A stretch of DNA of 64,000 nt from Bacteroidia bacterium. Lineage in GTDB: Bacteria; Bacteroidota; Bacteroidia; Flavobacteriales; Flavobacteriaceae. The stretch covers positions 558,001 to 622,000 of the forward strand of contig JAUIDI010000002.1 in assembly GCA_030428705.1 (NCBI GenBank), given 5' to 3'. Both the position numbers and the translations under genes were made by a program. Under the pieces are notes generated by a model. That model made no database searches and had not been told where the DNA came from. It worked only from the letters and a program-made list of their open reading frames with translations. Below are positions 1 to 7,680 of the stretch, piece after piece; the stretch's first letter is position 1, and each line of letters begins with the position of its first letter.

Positions 1-915
1 ACTTACCCCGACGATACCGGCAATAATGGTACAGACGCCCACAAACCAAAAGAAAGATTTTATACCCATCATCAGGTTCATGAATCTTTGCACATTCTCC
101 AACGTATTGAAAGTGTTTATGGCACTTTCATCATCAGGTGCTACGGTGTGCGCCTGTTTCAAGTAGGTTTTTAGTTCATCGGTAAATTTCACCGATTCCT
201 CTAGGGTCTTTTCGAAATTAGCTGCCGGTTTTAGGGTAAAGTACATCATATTCAGACTGTCACCACCATTAAAAACACGTTGGCCTGTACTTAGCGGTAT
301 ATAGACCCGGTTTTCTTCGCGTTCACCACCCTTGTCGCCATAAACGCCTATAATCTGAAAACTCAAATCGGCTATCTTCAGTTCACGGCCAACGGGGTTT
401 TCCTCATTTTGTAACAGCTCTCTATGTATCTTATTGCTAATAACGGCAACTTTGGAAACCGACTCATGGTCTTTATAATTCAAAAAACGACCTTGCGAAA
501 TGAACTCGTTCTCTATTTGTTGGTATTCCGGTGAAATACCCTGCACGGAGTAGGCACCAGACTCTTTTTTGTAGTTGATACTGGCATCGAAAACCCTAAA
601 GTTGGGCGACTTGTATTCTAATTCATCGGCATACTTATCCTCAACATAGGCATAATTCTCGTTTCTCAACCGTATCGGCCGACCAGGGTTAAGTCCTTTA
701 TACTCCTTCGTGGTGACCTGTGTCCAAACACCGATGCGATTGCTGGCATCTTCTTCAAATTCAAGGGCAATACCATTTTGCATTCCTTGTCCGAAACCCA
801 GTAAGATAACCAGTATGAAAATCCCCGAGGCCACAGATAGGCCTGTAAGGGTCGTCCGTAATTTATTCTTACGGATCGTTTCGAAAATCTCTTGCCATCT
901 TTCGATGTCAAACAT
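1..915 (-). CDS. MacB/FtsX-type ABC transporter permease, partial (3' end outside window)
   Basis: The reading frame is open from an ATG at 915 to the window edge, giving 305 codons of a protein whose family is usually about 400 residues. A short cytoplasmic N-terminus (MFDIERWQEIFETIRKNK) leads into a membrane helix at about residues 20-43, then a periplasmic domain of the MacB_PCD type to about residue 280, and the beginning of the second helix. This layout (one helix, a large periplasmic domain, three helices) is typical of FtsX/MacB permeases, which work with a separate ATPase in export or mechanotransmission. The ATPase is not in the window. It lies downstream of the oxidase-assembly genes in the same direction but is separated by 131 bp with strong palindromes. 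Substrate unknown. Confidence 0.85.
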   Translation of the reverse strand, partial: MFDIERWQEIFETIRKNKLRTTLTGLSVASGIFILVILLGFGQGMQNGIALEFEEDASNRIGVWTQVTTKEYKGLNPGRPIRLRNENYAYVEDKYADELEYKSPNFRVFDASINYKKESGAYSVQGISPEYQQIENEFISQGRFLNYKDHESVSKVAVISNKIHRELLQNEENPVGRELKIADLSFQIIGVYGDKGGEREENRVYIPLSTGQRVFNGGDSLNMMYFTLKPAANFEKTLEESVKFTDELKTYLKQAHTVAPDDESAINTFNTLENVQRFMNLMMGIKSFFWFVGVCTIIAGIVGVS

Positions 916-942
916 GAGGTTGGTGTTGATTGATTGATGAAC

Positions 943-978
943 TAGCTCAATACAATATTGAGCTATTGTATTACAATA
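943..978. promoter_or_regulatory. Two adjacent perfect inverted repeats upstream of the permease gene
   Basis: TAGCTCAATA and TATTGAGCTA form a perfect 10-bp dyad with a 3-base centre at 943-965. It is followed directly by TATTGTA-T-TACAATA, a 7-bp dyad around one base, at 964-978. They lie 28 bp upstream of the permease ATG, have no T-run on either side, and share CAAT/ATTG half-sites. This fits operator sites better than a terminator. The regulator is unknown. Confidence 0.45.
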
Positions 979-1046
979 AGACTATAAAGTGATGTTAATG
1001 TTACAGCGCAACTTATTAAAATATGTTAAAATTTAATACGTACGGC

Positions 1047-1259
1047 TCAATGTCTCATTTTTTTATATACGAAGTAGAACAAACCCGCGACCAAAATGTA
1101 TGGTATGGCCATTAAGTAGACAATGCCATTATTAATTCCTTCGGCCGTACTATTGTTACCCCCACTTTCAAGTACTGCCCTACACATTGCGCATTGCGCC
1201 TCGGACGTAATGGGAACCAAGAGTACAATAAAAACAAATATGAGATATCTTTTACGCAT
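1047..1259 (-). CDS. Small membrane protein with CxxC motif, oxidase-cluster associated
   Basis: A 70-residue protein with an N-terminal hydrophobic segment (residues 5-20, possible signal peptide), a CAMC motif at residues 23-26 just outside the membrane, and a second membrane helix at about 45-65 ending in a basic tail. Similar small proteins are common next to DUF420 and SCO genes in Flavobacteriia, as far as I recall. The position 13 bp after the DUF420 gene suggests co-transcription. The CxxC could handle copper or a disulfide in oxidase assembly, but that is inference. No named family recognised. Confidence 0.75.
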   Translation of the reverse strand: MRKRYLIFVFIVLLVPITSEAQCAMCRAVLESGGNNSTAEGINNGIVYLMAIPYILVAGLFYFVYKKMRH

Positions 1260-1272
1260 AAATGTTAGCCAG

Positions 1273-1800
1273 TTAATAATATGGCGAAATCATCAAATAA
1301 ACCACTACCCCCGAAACGGCGACATAGAACCAAATCGGAAATGTAATCTTTGCCAACTTTCGATGGGCGGCAAAATCACCCAAGTAGGCCCTGGCAAAGG
1401 TCTTCAGCACCAAGGGAATTATCGCTACCGAAAGTATTATATGGGATATCAATATAAAATAATACGCATAGACCAACAGGCCCTGCCCACCAAATTTTGT
1501 CGGCTCGGCGGTCATGTGGTAGGCAACGTACATGATTAAAAACAAGACCGACAATATAATACATGATATCATCAACATGCGATGGGTCTTTGGCTTTCCA
1601 TTTTTGATGGCCCAAACGGCCACTAAAAGCAAGATGGCGGTAAGCGCATTGATGGCCGCATAGATCGGGGGCAAAAAACCAAGCCTTTCGACATTCGGAA
1701 TTTTCACGCCAAAAAGAATGGCGACCAACACCGGAACAATTATAGATACAATTGTAATCGCCTTATTGAATTTCTTCTCCCTTGTCCGTAATTCACCCAT
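1273..1800 (-). CDS. DUF420 domain membrane protein
   Basis: A 175-residue integral membrane protein with about five hydrophobic helices and conserved His residues in the second half (for example in NGKPKTHRMLMIS and AYHMT). This matches DUF420 (COG2322), a family found beside SCO and cytochrome oxidase genes in many bacteria and related to CtaM-like assembly proteins. The start ATG lies one base after the SCO stop codon, so the two are surely co-transcribed and probably translationally coupled. A role in oxidase maturation is inferred from this context. Confidence 0.88.
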   Translation of the reverse strand: MGELRTREKKFNKAITIVSIIVPVLVAILFGVKIPNVERLGFLPPIYAAINALTAILLLVAVWAIKNGKPKTHRMLMISCIILSVLFLIMYVAYHMTAEPTKFGGQGLLVYAYYFILISHIILSVAIIPLVLKTFARAYLGDFAAHRKLAKITFPIWFYVAVSGVVVYLMISPYY

Positions 1801-1801
1801 A

Positions 1802-2527
1802 TTATTCAGCCAATAATTTTTTAATGTCCTCTTTAAGAATGCTTATTTGCTCAGACTCCCCATGTTCGTTGCTTCCTTGTTCTTCTGTAATCGCGCCTCT
1901 ATAGTATATTATGGGATTTCCATAATCATCAACTCTTGAACGTATGTAGCCCTTCTTATCAATAAGGGCAAAAAGGCCGGAATGCTCAAACCCTCCGGGA
2001 ACATCGGGAGCCTCCGCGGCAAAAATATTGAACCCAACGTTTGCCAACTCATAGATCTTCTGATTGTCCCCGGTCATCAAATGCCAATCCAAATCGGTGA
2101 TTCCATGTTCTTCTGCATATTCCTTCAAAACTTGAGGTGTGTCGTATTCGGGTGTGATGGAAAAAGAAGCAATCCCAAATTCATCAGATGCGCCAAACTC
2201 TTCTTGAATCGAAACAAGATTATTAGTCATGATCGGGCAAATGGAAGGACAACTTGTAAAGAAAAACTCGACAACGAAAACTTTTCCCTTATAATCTTTA
2301 TCGGAAATCACCAAACTGTCTTGGTTTATAAATTGAAAGTTAGGTACCCGGCGTTTCTTTCCATTCAAAAGAACATATGCCAATTCTTGGTCATTGTTCT
2401 TCACGTTCATACGGTCATTCTCTACGACCGTTCCAGCTTTTACCCGATCTACGATTTTCGGAATGAATATAATACCGAATATCAAGACGATCAACGAAAC
2501 CCAAACGTACGTGTACTTGCCTTTCAC
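1802..2527 (-). CDS. SCO1/SenC family copper chaperone
   Basis: 241 residues: an N-terminal membrane anchor at about 7-24, then a periplasmic thioredoxin fold. The copper-binding CxxxC is present as CPSICP (Cys93, Cys97), and the third ligand is His182 in GFEHSGLF. All three ligands of SCO proteins are therefore intact. SCO proteins deliver copper to, or reduce, the CuA site of cytochrome oxidase subunit II. The CuA subunit in this genome is encoded at 35262-36320. The gene begins one base after the stop of the cysteine-free protein upstream, forming a tight operon with it and with DUF420. Confidence 0.93.
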   Translation of the reverse strand: MKGKYTYVWVSLIVLIFGIIFIPKIVDRVKAGTVVENDRMNVKNNDQELAYVLLNGKKRRVPNFQFINQDSLVISDKDYKGKVFVVEFFFTSCPSICPIMTNNLVSIQEEFGASDEFGIASFSITPEYDTPQVLKEYAEEHGITDLDWHLMTGDNQKIYELANVGFNIFAAEAPDVPGGFEHSGLFALIDKKGYIRSRVDDYGNPIIYYRGAITEEQGSNEHGESEQISILKEDIKKLLAE

Positions 2528-3160
2528 CTATATCTTTTTTCTGGACGTGTTCTTCTTTAGGGCCAGACGATATTCGGCCAAAATGATCTTTACATCGTCG
2601 ACCATTTTATTATTAAGGTCTGCAACCGAAGTAGCATCAAAACCGTATTTGGTGCCTTCATCTTCATCATCGTTCCTACCTCGAAGGTTTCGGTCCTTGT
2701 CGATTATAAAGACATACGGGGTCGATAGATTTTCATCTAGAGACAAATCCGTTTTTAGCGAACCGAACAGGTCTGTGATATCATTTTTTTTCATAAAAAT
2801 GAAATTCCACTTGTCAGTGTCCGACAAAGTACCCAGCTCTTTCTTTAACCCAATGGTTTTTTCTTCCATGCCTTTGGGCACGACCATGACAAATTGAAAA
2901 TCATCAAATTCGTAAAACCGTTTATATATTTTCTGGTTGAGGTTAAAGGCATGTCCTTTTTTGTGGTCCAAATCACTTCCTAAAAAGCCCAATATGGTAA
3001 TCTTATCCTCCAAAGCTATGGATGATGGATTCCCATTCAGACCATTTACTTTTTCTGTCAAGATGGCCAGTTTCCCAAAGTTATTCACCCCAGAGGCAAA
3101 AAAGAGATAGACTACTAGAGGCAAAACGAACAATACGAATAATACAAAGGATTTCTTCAT
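2528..3160 (-). CDS. Membrane-anchored thioredoxin-like protein without cysteines
   Basis: A 210-residue protein starting with a hydrophobic anchor (residues 4-23) followed by a soluble domain. The pattern DKITILGFLGS, FVMVVPKG and TPYVFIIDKD resembles the strand order and cis-proline region of SCO/AhpC-type thioredoxin folds, but there is not one cysteine in the protein. The C-terminus is rich in lysine. It is directly upstream of, and abuts, the SCO gene, so it probably acts in the same assembly step, perhaps as a scaffold. I do not recognise a named family, and the fold assignment is inference from pattern only. Confidence 0.7.
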   Translation of the reverse strand: MKKSFVLFVLFVLPLVVYLFFASGVNNFGKLAILTEKVNGLNGNPSSIALEDKITILGFLGSDLDHKKGHAFNLNQKIYKRFYEFDDFQFVMVVPKGMEEKTIGLKKELGTLSDTDKWNFIFMKKNDITDLFGSLKTDLSLDENLSTPYVFIIDKDRNLRGRNDDEDEGTKYGFDATSVADLNNKMVDDVKIILAEYRLALKKNTSRKKI

Positions 3161-3225
3161 CTAACAGGCTCGAAATTTGTTGAAAACCCATTTTTAACCA
3201 ATCGGGATTCCAAAAGACAAAAATA

Positions 3226-3253
3226 AAAAAGACGGTCGTGATACCGTCTTTTT
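3226..3253 (-). terminator. Rho-independent terminator after subunit IV gene
   Basis: An 11-bp perfect stem, AAAAAGACGGT pairing with ACCGTCTTTTT, around the six-base loop CGTGAT, with T-runs in both directions. It lies 30 bp beyond the stop of the subunit IV gene on the minus strand, and so separates the oxidase subunit genes from the SCO/DUF420 genes. Confidence 0.85.
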
Positions 3254-3283
3254 ATGCTGTTAATATTGGAGTTTTAACCCATT

Positions 3284-3667
3284 TTAAAAATTCCATTTTA
3301 CAAAACCATCCTTAAAAACATTGTAAATGTAATCGGCTTCGAATAGAAGAATGAATACCAAATAGAGCACGAGGAATATCGGCGTCCAAACGATGGCCCT
3401 TCTCAAAGCACTTTTTTCATCCCTTAGGTGCATGAAATCCCAAGCAATATAATAAGCTTTTACCAAGGTCAATGTGATAAATATCCAGTTCAAGAGCTTC
3501 ATCCCTAAAAAATGGGAATGGGTCAATGAATGAGGTTTGATTATACCCAATGCGACCTCTACAGCCGTAACTATTGTCAAAAACACAAGTACGCCCCAAA
3601 TTTTTTGGGTATTTGATTTGAACTTTAAAAGTCCTCTGAAAATTTCAAGTTTATGTGCGTGTGCCAT
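3284..3667 (-). CDS. Cytochrome c oxidase subunit IV family protein
   Basis: 127 residues with three predicted membrane helices (about 23-42, 56-77, 92-113) and the loop motif KAYYIAWDFMHL, which matches the small subunit IV (CtaF/CyoD-like) of bacterial heme-copper oxidases. The protein stabilises the oxidase complex and has no catalytic residues. The gene follows the 324-residue subunit III gene by 61 bp and ends at a strong terminator. Confidence 0.88.
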   Translation of the reverse strand: MAHAHKLEIFRGLLKFKSNTQKIWGVLVFLTIVTAVEVALGIIKPHSLTHSHFLGMKLLNWIFITLTLVKAYYIAWDFMHLRDEKSALRRAIVWTPIFLVLYLVFILLFEADYIYNVFKDGFVKWNF

Positions 3668-3728
3668 GTTAAAATGCTCTTGTTTTATAAATTTTATTAT
3701 TCGATTCTATACGCCGGTGCCTCAAATT

Positions 3729-4703
3729 CTAAACCAAATAGAAGAAGGTAAATACAAATACCCAGACCAAATCTACAAAGTGCCAGTACAACCCGACCTT
3801 CTCCACCATTTCATAATGGCCGCGACGTTCGTAGGTTCCCAATATGACATTAAAGAATATGATGATATTGATTACCACACCTGAAAATACATGGAAACCG
3901 TGAAAGCCTGTTATGAAGAAAAAGAAATCGGCAAAAAGTCGGCTTCCATACTCATTGTGGATTAGGTTTGCTCCTTCCACGACCTGTGAGGCATCCCTTA
4001 TTTTTTTCAATGATTCCTCCCGATTGAGCACGACCTTTTCACCATCTTCGTTTATCGTTTCGGTGCGAATCAGAATATTCGGATTGGCCAAAAGGCCTTC
4101 TTTAACTTCGTTCACCGTGTAACTGGGCATATAACCCTCGGACATGAACCAAACGCCATCTTTGCGATCAAGCTCGGTACGCTCACTAGGAATCGTCTTG
4201 GCAAAATCAGCAAGTGCGGCCCTTTCGCCAGTATCCGCCTTTACAAATTGCAAAATTCTACCCCCTTTCGTCTCGATCGCACCATAATCACCCTTGATGA
4301 AGGTTGCCCATTCCCATGCTTGAGAACCTACGAATATCGCACCTCCGATAATTGTCAGGAACATATACCAAATGACTTTGGTCTTCTGCATTCTATGACC
4401 TGCATCAACGGCCAAAACCATGGTTACGGAAGACATAATCAAAATAAATGTCATAAACGCCACATAGTACATGGGATAATTGCCGTGAAAGAAAGGTACG
4501 TGGGTAAAAACCTGATCGGCAATGGGCCATGTTTCGATAAACTTGAATCTTGAAAAGCCGTACGAGGCCAAAAAACCGGAAAAAGTCAAGGCATCGGACA
4601 CGAGGAAGAACCACATCATCAATTTACCGTAACTCGCATTAAGAGGTCTGTTGCCGCCTCCCCAAACTTTTTCTTCCGTAGTGGTGGTTACCGTTGAATC
4701 CAT
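3729..4703 (-). CDS. Cytochrome c oxidase subunit III (long form with hydrophilic insertion)
   Basis: 324 residues, against about 200 for the short CyoC-like form. The N-terminal half (GKLMMWFFLVSDALTFSGF, helices to about residue 125) and the C-terminal half (HGFHVFSGVVINI, then the YWHFVDLVWVFVF signature) are clear subunit III. Between them, at about residues 125-240, sits a hydrophilic stretch with no membrane helices. The HFVDLVW motif is the hallmark of the last helices of subunit III. A second, short subunit III gene lies upstream at 6100-6681, separated by a broken gene. The promoter element at 4734-4741 suggests separate transcription. Confidence 0.9.
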   Translation of the reverse strand: MDSTVTTTTEEKVWGGGNRPLNASYGKLMMWFFLVSDALTFSGFLASYGFSRFKFIETWPIADQVFTHVPFFHGNYPMYYVAFMTFILIMSSVTMVLAVDAGHRMQKTKVIWYMFLTIIGGAIFVGSQAWEWATFIKGDYGAIETKGGRILQFVKADTGERAALADFAKTIPSERTELDRKDGVWFMSEGYMPSYTVNEVKEGLLANPNILIRTETINEDGEKVVLNREESLKKIRDASQVVEGANLIHNEYGSRLFADFFFFITGFHGFHVFSGVVINIIIFFNVILGTYERRGHYEMVEKVGLYWHFVDLVWVFVFTFFYLV

Positions 4704-4733
4704 ATAGTTTTTAAAGTGTGATTAGATTATGCG

Positions 4734-4741
4734 CAAATTTA
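4734..4741 (-). promoter_or_regulatory. Bacteroidota -7 element for the long subunit III gene
   Basis: TAAATTTG on the minus strand is an exact match to TAnnTTTG, 31 bp upstream of the ATG. No clear TTG at the -33 position. It would drive subunit III and IV independently of the upstream genes. Confidence 0.5.
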
Positions 4742-4802
4742 CATTTTTTTAAAGGAAATGAAATTTTTTGAAGTTTAAAAAACCTATTAATATCAGATTA
4801 AA

Positions 4803-6047
4803 CTAAAAAATGGTATAGCCAATAATAAATGACAATTGATTGGTGTAATCTGAGACCCAGTCAGGATTATCTCCCAAAGCATCCCTTGAAGTATTATATC
4901 TTAATTCAATGCCCAACCTTTTGTCATATTTATAACCCACACCAAATGAGAAATATTCTTCAGTTCCGTTTAATGCTAAGTCACCAATCCCTCCTAGTCC
5001 AGTTTCATTTTCAAAATCTATCATTGGGTCTAGATTAAAAACGAAAGCCATTGAGACATTGAAGAACAACTTTGATCTATTAGTCAAAAAAACATAATGG
5101 CGCACTCCAACAGGAATTTCTATGGTACTATAATCAACACTTGCAGTGTTTTCCATATCCTGCCCATTTATCATTTCATGGTATGTGGTTTTAGCCTTAT
5201 AGCCCTGGTAAATGGGTTCTAAAAAAATGCCCCACTTGTTTTGGTTAAATGGAAGTATCATTTCCAACTCTAAGCCCAATCTAGGATAAATCTTATTACC
5301 AAAATCAATATTCACCTAGCGAGATGGCAACAGGTAATCAACCCTTCTTTCAATTTCCATTCTTGCCAGATTGGCACCAATTTTCAACGAAAGACCCAAC
5401 TTGCTTCTATCCGCTTTCTTCTTGAATACTTTATACTCGGTATTGGCACATTCATTATAGTTAATAAAATATCGTATTAAGTCACTTTGGGAATAACGTA
5501 ATTTCTTAACCATGATATTTGTCGATTCACAGCTCAAATCGGCAAACAACTGTTGTCTAAATTGATTATTTTCCCCTATCTCTCCTCCAGTTCTATATTT
5601 TTTATAAATCAGAGGTTTTATATTTTGTTGCTCATTGGCATAAAAGAATCGAGTAATATCACTACCCACGTAAGAGTATAAACTTGATTCGCCATCTATT
5701 AAGGTTTTCAGAAAAAGAACTTCCTTAGAAAAATTAGAAGTTTTTGAAAAACTCAAGTCACCGGTGTTATCACTCGATCTATCAATTTCCACTTCGGCCC
5801 TAATGTACTTTACGACATCGGAGACACCAAATTCTTTTATCTTATCGATTTCACCTACAGATACCTCTGAATTTTCCGAAAGCCGATATTTAAATTCAAT
5901 AGGATTATCAATCCAATCTACATTTCGGATAAAACATTCGACTTTATTTCCGTTGTTGTCAATAAAATATCCAGATTCAAAATTGATTTGCGCATTGGAT
6001 AGTACTCCCATAAAAAGAGATATCCACAAAAACCGATGCTTAAACAT
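4803..6047 (-). pseudogene. Outer-membrane beta-barrel protein gene interrupted by an in-frame amber codon
   Basis: The N-terminal part (ATG at 6047; a TTG two codons earlier is less likely) has a signal peptide, MFKHRFLWISLFMGVLSNA. It continues as a soluble domain ending KIGANLARMEIERRVDYLLPSR, then TAG at 5316-5318. The very next codon, in the same frame, continues with VNIDFGNKIYPRLGLELEM and a beta-barrel region ending IIGYTIF. The two pieces read as one protein of about 415 residues of a flavobacterial family (N-terminal domain starting GYFIDNNGNKVEC, C-terminal barrel). A single CAG-to-TAG change would explain the break. The downstream piece has no signal peptide. It lies inside the oxidase cluster, as if inserted between the two subunit III genes. 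Confidence 0.8.
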
Positions 6048-6099
6048 TTGCAACTATTTGGACAAGTGTTAAGTAGTAAACCCTAGAAATCTAAAAATA

Positions 6100-6681
6100 T
6101 TATTTTACCAATAGCATAAACAGCATAAGATAGACCCATAAAAGATCCAAAAAATGCCAAAAAGTGGCCCCTAACGAAATACCCAACATTCTTTCTGGGG
6201 TATATTTGCCCTTTATCTGATTGTAAAGAACGACCAATAACGATATGATTCCCGCGACGATATGTACAATGTGGACAGCCGCAATCAAAAACACATACGA
6301 CATTTTAATATTGCTGGTCGGGCCGGTAAAATAATATCCTTGCGCGACCATCTCTGAAAAGCCCCTGAATTGAAGTACGATAAATACAATACCGAGGGCC
6401 AATGTCATCCAAAGTAGATTAGTGCAGGTACTTCGTCTGTTTTCCTTGATCGCTTTTTTGGCAAAAAAATAAGTAATGCTGCTTACGATGATCACAGCGG
6501 TACTTACAAAAAAAGATGGCGGCAACTCTAAATCGTGCAACCAATCTTCACGTGTACTGCTTACTATGTAGGCACTTGTCCATCCGGCGAAGGCCATAAG
6601 AAGACTTACGATACCAAACCACAGCATCATCTTTTTTGCCCTATCGTTCTTTTCGTACTGCGTTCCTTGGGTCAAATCCAT
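6100..6681 (-). CDS. Cytochrome c oxidase subunit III-like protein (short form)
   Basis: 193 residues, five predicted helices, typical of short CyoC/CtaE proteins. Motifs include KMMLWFGIVSLLMAFAGW near the N-terminus, a central helix with HIVHIVAGI, and FWHFLDLLWVYLM at the C-terminal end, where the His and Asp match those conserved in subunit III. The start codon follows the CyoE stop directly (6681/6682), so the two genes form an operon. Two subunit III-type genes in one cluster is normal for Flavobacteriia, where both may enter the same oxidase. Confidence 0.9.
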   Translation of the reverse strand: MDLTQGTQYEKNDRAKKMMLWFGIVSLLMAFAGWTSAYIVSSTREDWLHDLELPPSFFVSTAVIIVSSITYFFAKKAIKENRRSTCTNLLWMTLALGIVFIVLQFRGFSEMVAQGYYFTGPTSNIKMSYVFLIAAVHIVHIVAGIISLLVVLYNQIKGKYTPERMLGISLGATFWHFLDLLWVYLMLFMLLVK

Positions 6682-7581
6682 TCAAACAAACTTATCGATT
6701 ACGTAAACAATTTGCATAAGCGTTATGTAGCTTACACTGGCCAACATTAGTTTTTTTGCGGACTCATTATCCCTTTTTTCGAATAAACGAAATGCAAAAA
6801 ACAACATCACACACCCCATTAAAAATACAAGGATCGCCGCCGGAACCGAGAGTTCCAATCTTCCCGTAATTCCGAATACCGGTATTACCGATATAACCAT
6901 CATCCAAATAGTGTACATAATTATCTGTAATGCCGTGCCTTTGTCCTTTTTTCCGGTCGGAAGCATTTTAAATCCTCCTTTTCTATAGTCCTCGTCCAAC
7001 ATCCAGCCCAATGCCCAAAAATGCGGAAACTGCCAAAAAAACTGAATCATGAACAACGTACCCGGTTCGATACCAAAATCATTGGTCGCCGCTACCCAGC
7101 CGAGCATAAAGGGAATTGCACCGGGAAACGCGCCTACAAATACCGACAACGGCGTCTTTGTCTTCAACGGAGTGTAAACACTGGTATAAAGAAATATCGA
7201 AATGGCACCGAACATGGCGGTCTTGGGATTTAAGACGTAAAGGGAAACGACTCCCAACAAAGTCAACACAATGGCAATCGTCAAGGCTTTGTTCACCGAC
7301 ATTCTACCTGATGGTATCGGTCGATTTTTTGTACGGTTCATCAAAGCGTCCAAATCTTTTTCGATGATCTGGTTATAGGCATTTGAAGCCCCTACCATAC
7401 AATACCCGCCAAAAGCCAACAACAGCAAAGACCTCAAATCAACATTGTATGCACCCAATAAATATCCCGCGATAGATGAAAACACGACACTCACGGCAAG
7501 TCTTGCCTTGGTAATTTCTTTGAAGTCGGCAAAAACCAAACTCCATGAGTCGCCCGTTGCCGTACCCGCCACAGTTTTCAT
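6682..7581 (-). CDS. cyoE: Protoheme IX farnesyltransferase (heme O synthase)
   Basis: 299 residues with about nine membrane helices. The UbiA-superfamily substrate motif is present as NAYNQIIEKDLDALMNRTKN at residues 67-86, followed by RPIPSG; the Asp pair and Asn bind Mg-diphosphate. The second conserved loop appears as DEDYRKGGFKMLP. The enzyme adds a farnesyl group to heme B to make heme O, the precursor of heme A for the oxidase encoded at 33399-35222. It is the first gene of the minus-strand oxidase-assembly cluster and has a strong consensus promoter just upstream. Confidence 0.95.
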   Translation of the reverse strand: MKTVAGTATGDSWSLVFADFKEITKARLAVSVVFSSIAGYLLGAYNVDLRSLLLLAFGGYCMVGASNAYNQIIEKDLDALMNRTKNRPIPSGRMSVNKALTIAIVLTLLGVVSLYVLNPKTAMFGAISIFLYTSVYTPLKTKTPLSVFVGAFPGAIPFMLGWVAATNDFGIEPGTLFMIQFFWQFPHFWALGWMLDEDYRKGGFKMLPTGKKDKGTALQIIMYTIWMMVISVIPVFGITGRLELSVPAAILVFLMGCVMLFFAFRLFEKRDNESAKKLMLASVSYITLMQIVYVIDKFV

Positions 7582-7601
7582 TGTTCTTTTGAGTAAGAAT
7601 G

Positions 7602-7632
7602 CAAAGATAACCCGCTCCCATTTTTTTTACAA
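7602..7632 (-). promoter_or_regulatory. Consensus promoter of the cyoE-oxidase cluster
   Basis: On the minus strand TTG (7630-7632), a 20-base spacer and TATCTTTG (7602-7609) match the Bacteroidota sigma factor consensus exactly. Transcription would start about 15 bases before the cyoE ATG. Confidence 0.75.
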
Positions 7633-7652
7633 CGAATCGCCCCTATTTATCT

Positions 7653-7660
7653 TATCTTTG
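7653..7660 (+). promoter_or_regulatory. -7 element of the MBL hydrolase gene
   Basis: TATCTTTG matches TAnnTTTG exactly, 20 bp before the first ATG. The -33 side lacks TTG. It is back-to-back with the cyoE promoter only about 45 bp away, so the two may compete. Confidence 0.55.
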
Positions 7661-7680
7661 AGAAGAACCCATAACAACCA

